Below are positions 62,651-64,000 of a DNA stretch of 64,000 nt, one piece after another. The notes beneath the pieces were generated by a model. The model was not told the DNA's origin. It did no database searches and saw nothing but the letters and a program-made list of their open reading frames with translations. Both the position numbers and the translations under genes were made by a program. The DNA lies in assembly GCF_000224145.3 (NCBI RefSeq), contig NW_004190423.2, positions 400,267-464,266 of the forward strand, read 5' to 3'. Position 1 is the stretch's first letter; the number at the start of each line of letters is the position of its first letter. The DNA comes from Ciona intestinalis (taxonomy: Eukaryota > Chordata > Ascidiacea > Phlebobranchia > Cionidae).

Positions 62651-64000
62651 CTGTAATGTGAATGGGTTTAACTTGGTGGTTAAAATAGAGTAGAGTGTTT
62701 TGAAGCTATAAACATTCAACAAAGAATGTAGGTTTAATATTGCTCATCTAGACCACACTTTATACTCATAATTTATTTTCTATATAGGTGAGGTTTTCAG
62801 TGAGGTAAATATAAGACCTAGGATGTAGGTCTGTTACCCCAACACCCAGGGTGCTACCATCTAGACCTCACTGAGGCAGTTCATAGACACTCAATAATAG
62901 AGATTCTATTCTATAAGGGTAAGGTCTTCAGTGAACCACACCTGAGACCTGGGATGTAGGTCTATTACCACAACACCCAGGGTGCTACCATCTAGACCCC
63001 ACTAAAGCAGTTTATAGACACTTAATCATAGAGCATATAGTATACTCTATATGGGTGAGTTCTATAGTGAGGTAGACATAAGACCTGGGATGTATATTAA
63101 CAAATATAGAGTCGTACCCCCCATACATCGGGGTAAGTGTGTTCATATTATGGGGTCTACTAAGTAAGTAGGGATGTAGCTTAGTCACCCCATCACGTGA
63201 CACAACGAAAATAAAGTCGCGCTCCTTGTCACGCGAATCACTGTGACGTCATAGAGAAACGCGCGCGAGAAATAGCGAAATAACGAATTTCGCGATTTTT
63301 GGCTTTTTTAAGCTACAATGTTAGTTATAGAATTTAAACAATGGTTGATTATTCGATTATTTACGATTTTTCTAGAATGCAACAACAACTGCAATTATGA
63401 CGAAAGATCAAAGGATTGTTTGGAATTCTACATTTCCTTCCTTGACGTCGAAGCCGCGATTTTATTGTGACGTCACTATCGCTGTATAAACATATCTTAT
63501 GACCACATAATACACCGGGTATACCATCACAGTGATGAGTGCTTCTAGAATACTTGAAGAGACAAAGCGGAGTGTCTGATTGGGTAATCTGAATTGTGAC
63601 GTCATATTTAAGAACCCTTGAATTTGACAATGAACCAAAATTAATTTATTTTTAAATGTTTTAAACAATTAACAACGGTATATGGCGAAGTGGTCTATGG
63701 GAGTTGTGAGGATACGTTTTGTAATTCCTTAAAAAGTTCTTCGTTTACAACTAAATGGAACAAAAAATGATCCATCTTACCCTACTACATTGCAAAACAA
63801 TAAAGTTTCATTATCGACCATGAAGTAAACCATGAGCTTTAGGAATGTTATTACGGTTTATGTTTTCCAAGAAAAATCGTTCGGTTCGCGATTTTCGTTT
63901 GAAAATCTGCATTTTTATATGACGTCACAAGAGGTTTCAATAGCCGCGAAACTTGAAAGGAATCACGAGGTATGACGGTTTGATGACGTATTACTTTGAT
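62651..64000. other. 5' side of DCBLD gene, no exon found
   Basis: The intron before the first CUB exon. It contains three diverged 97-bp-type units (62770-63090), TGACGTCA at 63244, 63468, 63597 and 63920, and a TIR-element fragment (63655-63787). No signal-peptide exon could be supported. Confidence 0.5.

Overview
This is a eukaryotic, metazoan-type window: AT-rich, many short phased introns, and multi-exon chordate gene families. The gene set, the short introns and the dense small repeats suggest a tunicate such as Ciona; that assignment is inference and no database was searched. I joined exons by hand, checking reading frame, GT/AG borders and intron phase at each junction. Single borders may be off by a few bases, but phases agree across six genes apart from the missing exons named below.

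Layout. (1) 1.0-7.7 kb, plus strand: a complete ten-exon gene for the TFIIIC subunit GTF3C2. (2) 8.3-10.1 kb: a 500-N gap and an array of 97-bp repeats with higher-order structure. (3) 10.0-13.5 kb, minus: an hnRNP D/AB-type two-RRM protein whose last coding exon is not visible. (4) 13.8-14.8 kb: a 68-71 bp minisatellite. (5) 16.0-20.75 kb, minus: an SGPP-like sphingosine-1-phosphate / long-chain-base phosphatase lacking its catalytic middle exons in this assembly. (6) 21.7-23.2 kb, plus: a small gene with a coiled-coil start that I cannot name. (7) 23.5-25.4 kb, minus and convergent with it: complete sorting nexin-4. (8) 26.6-35.9 kb, minus: a GLUT (SLC2A) sugar transporter, with one exon lost in a gap and a duplicated first-exon/promoter segment. 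(9) 37.9-62.65 kb, minus: a CUB-LCCL-discoidin transmembrane receptor of the DCBLD family, whose signal-peptide exon was not found and may lie beyond the right edge.

The genes do not form a functional cluster; they are a mix of housekeeping genes (RNA polymerase III transcription, RNA binding, membrane trafficking) and membrane proteins. The rest is dominated by three dispersed repeat families: a TIR element of about 200 bp, a tRNA-derived SINE, and the 97-bp unit. I see no convincing new multi-gene system. The best leads are the unnamed gene at 21.7 kb, an inverted copy of the DCBLD transmembrane-exon border, the duplicated GLUT promoter, several hairpin arrays, and a strong excess of the palindrome TGACGTCA in the right half.
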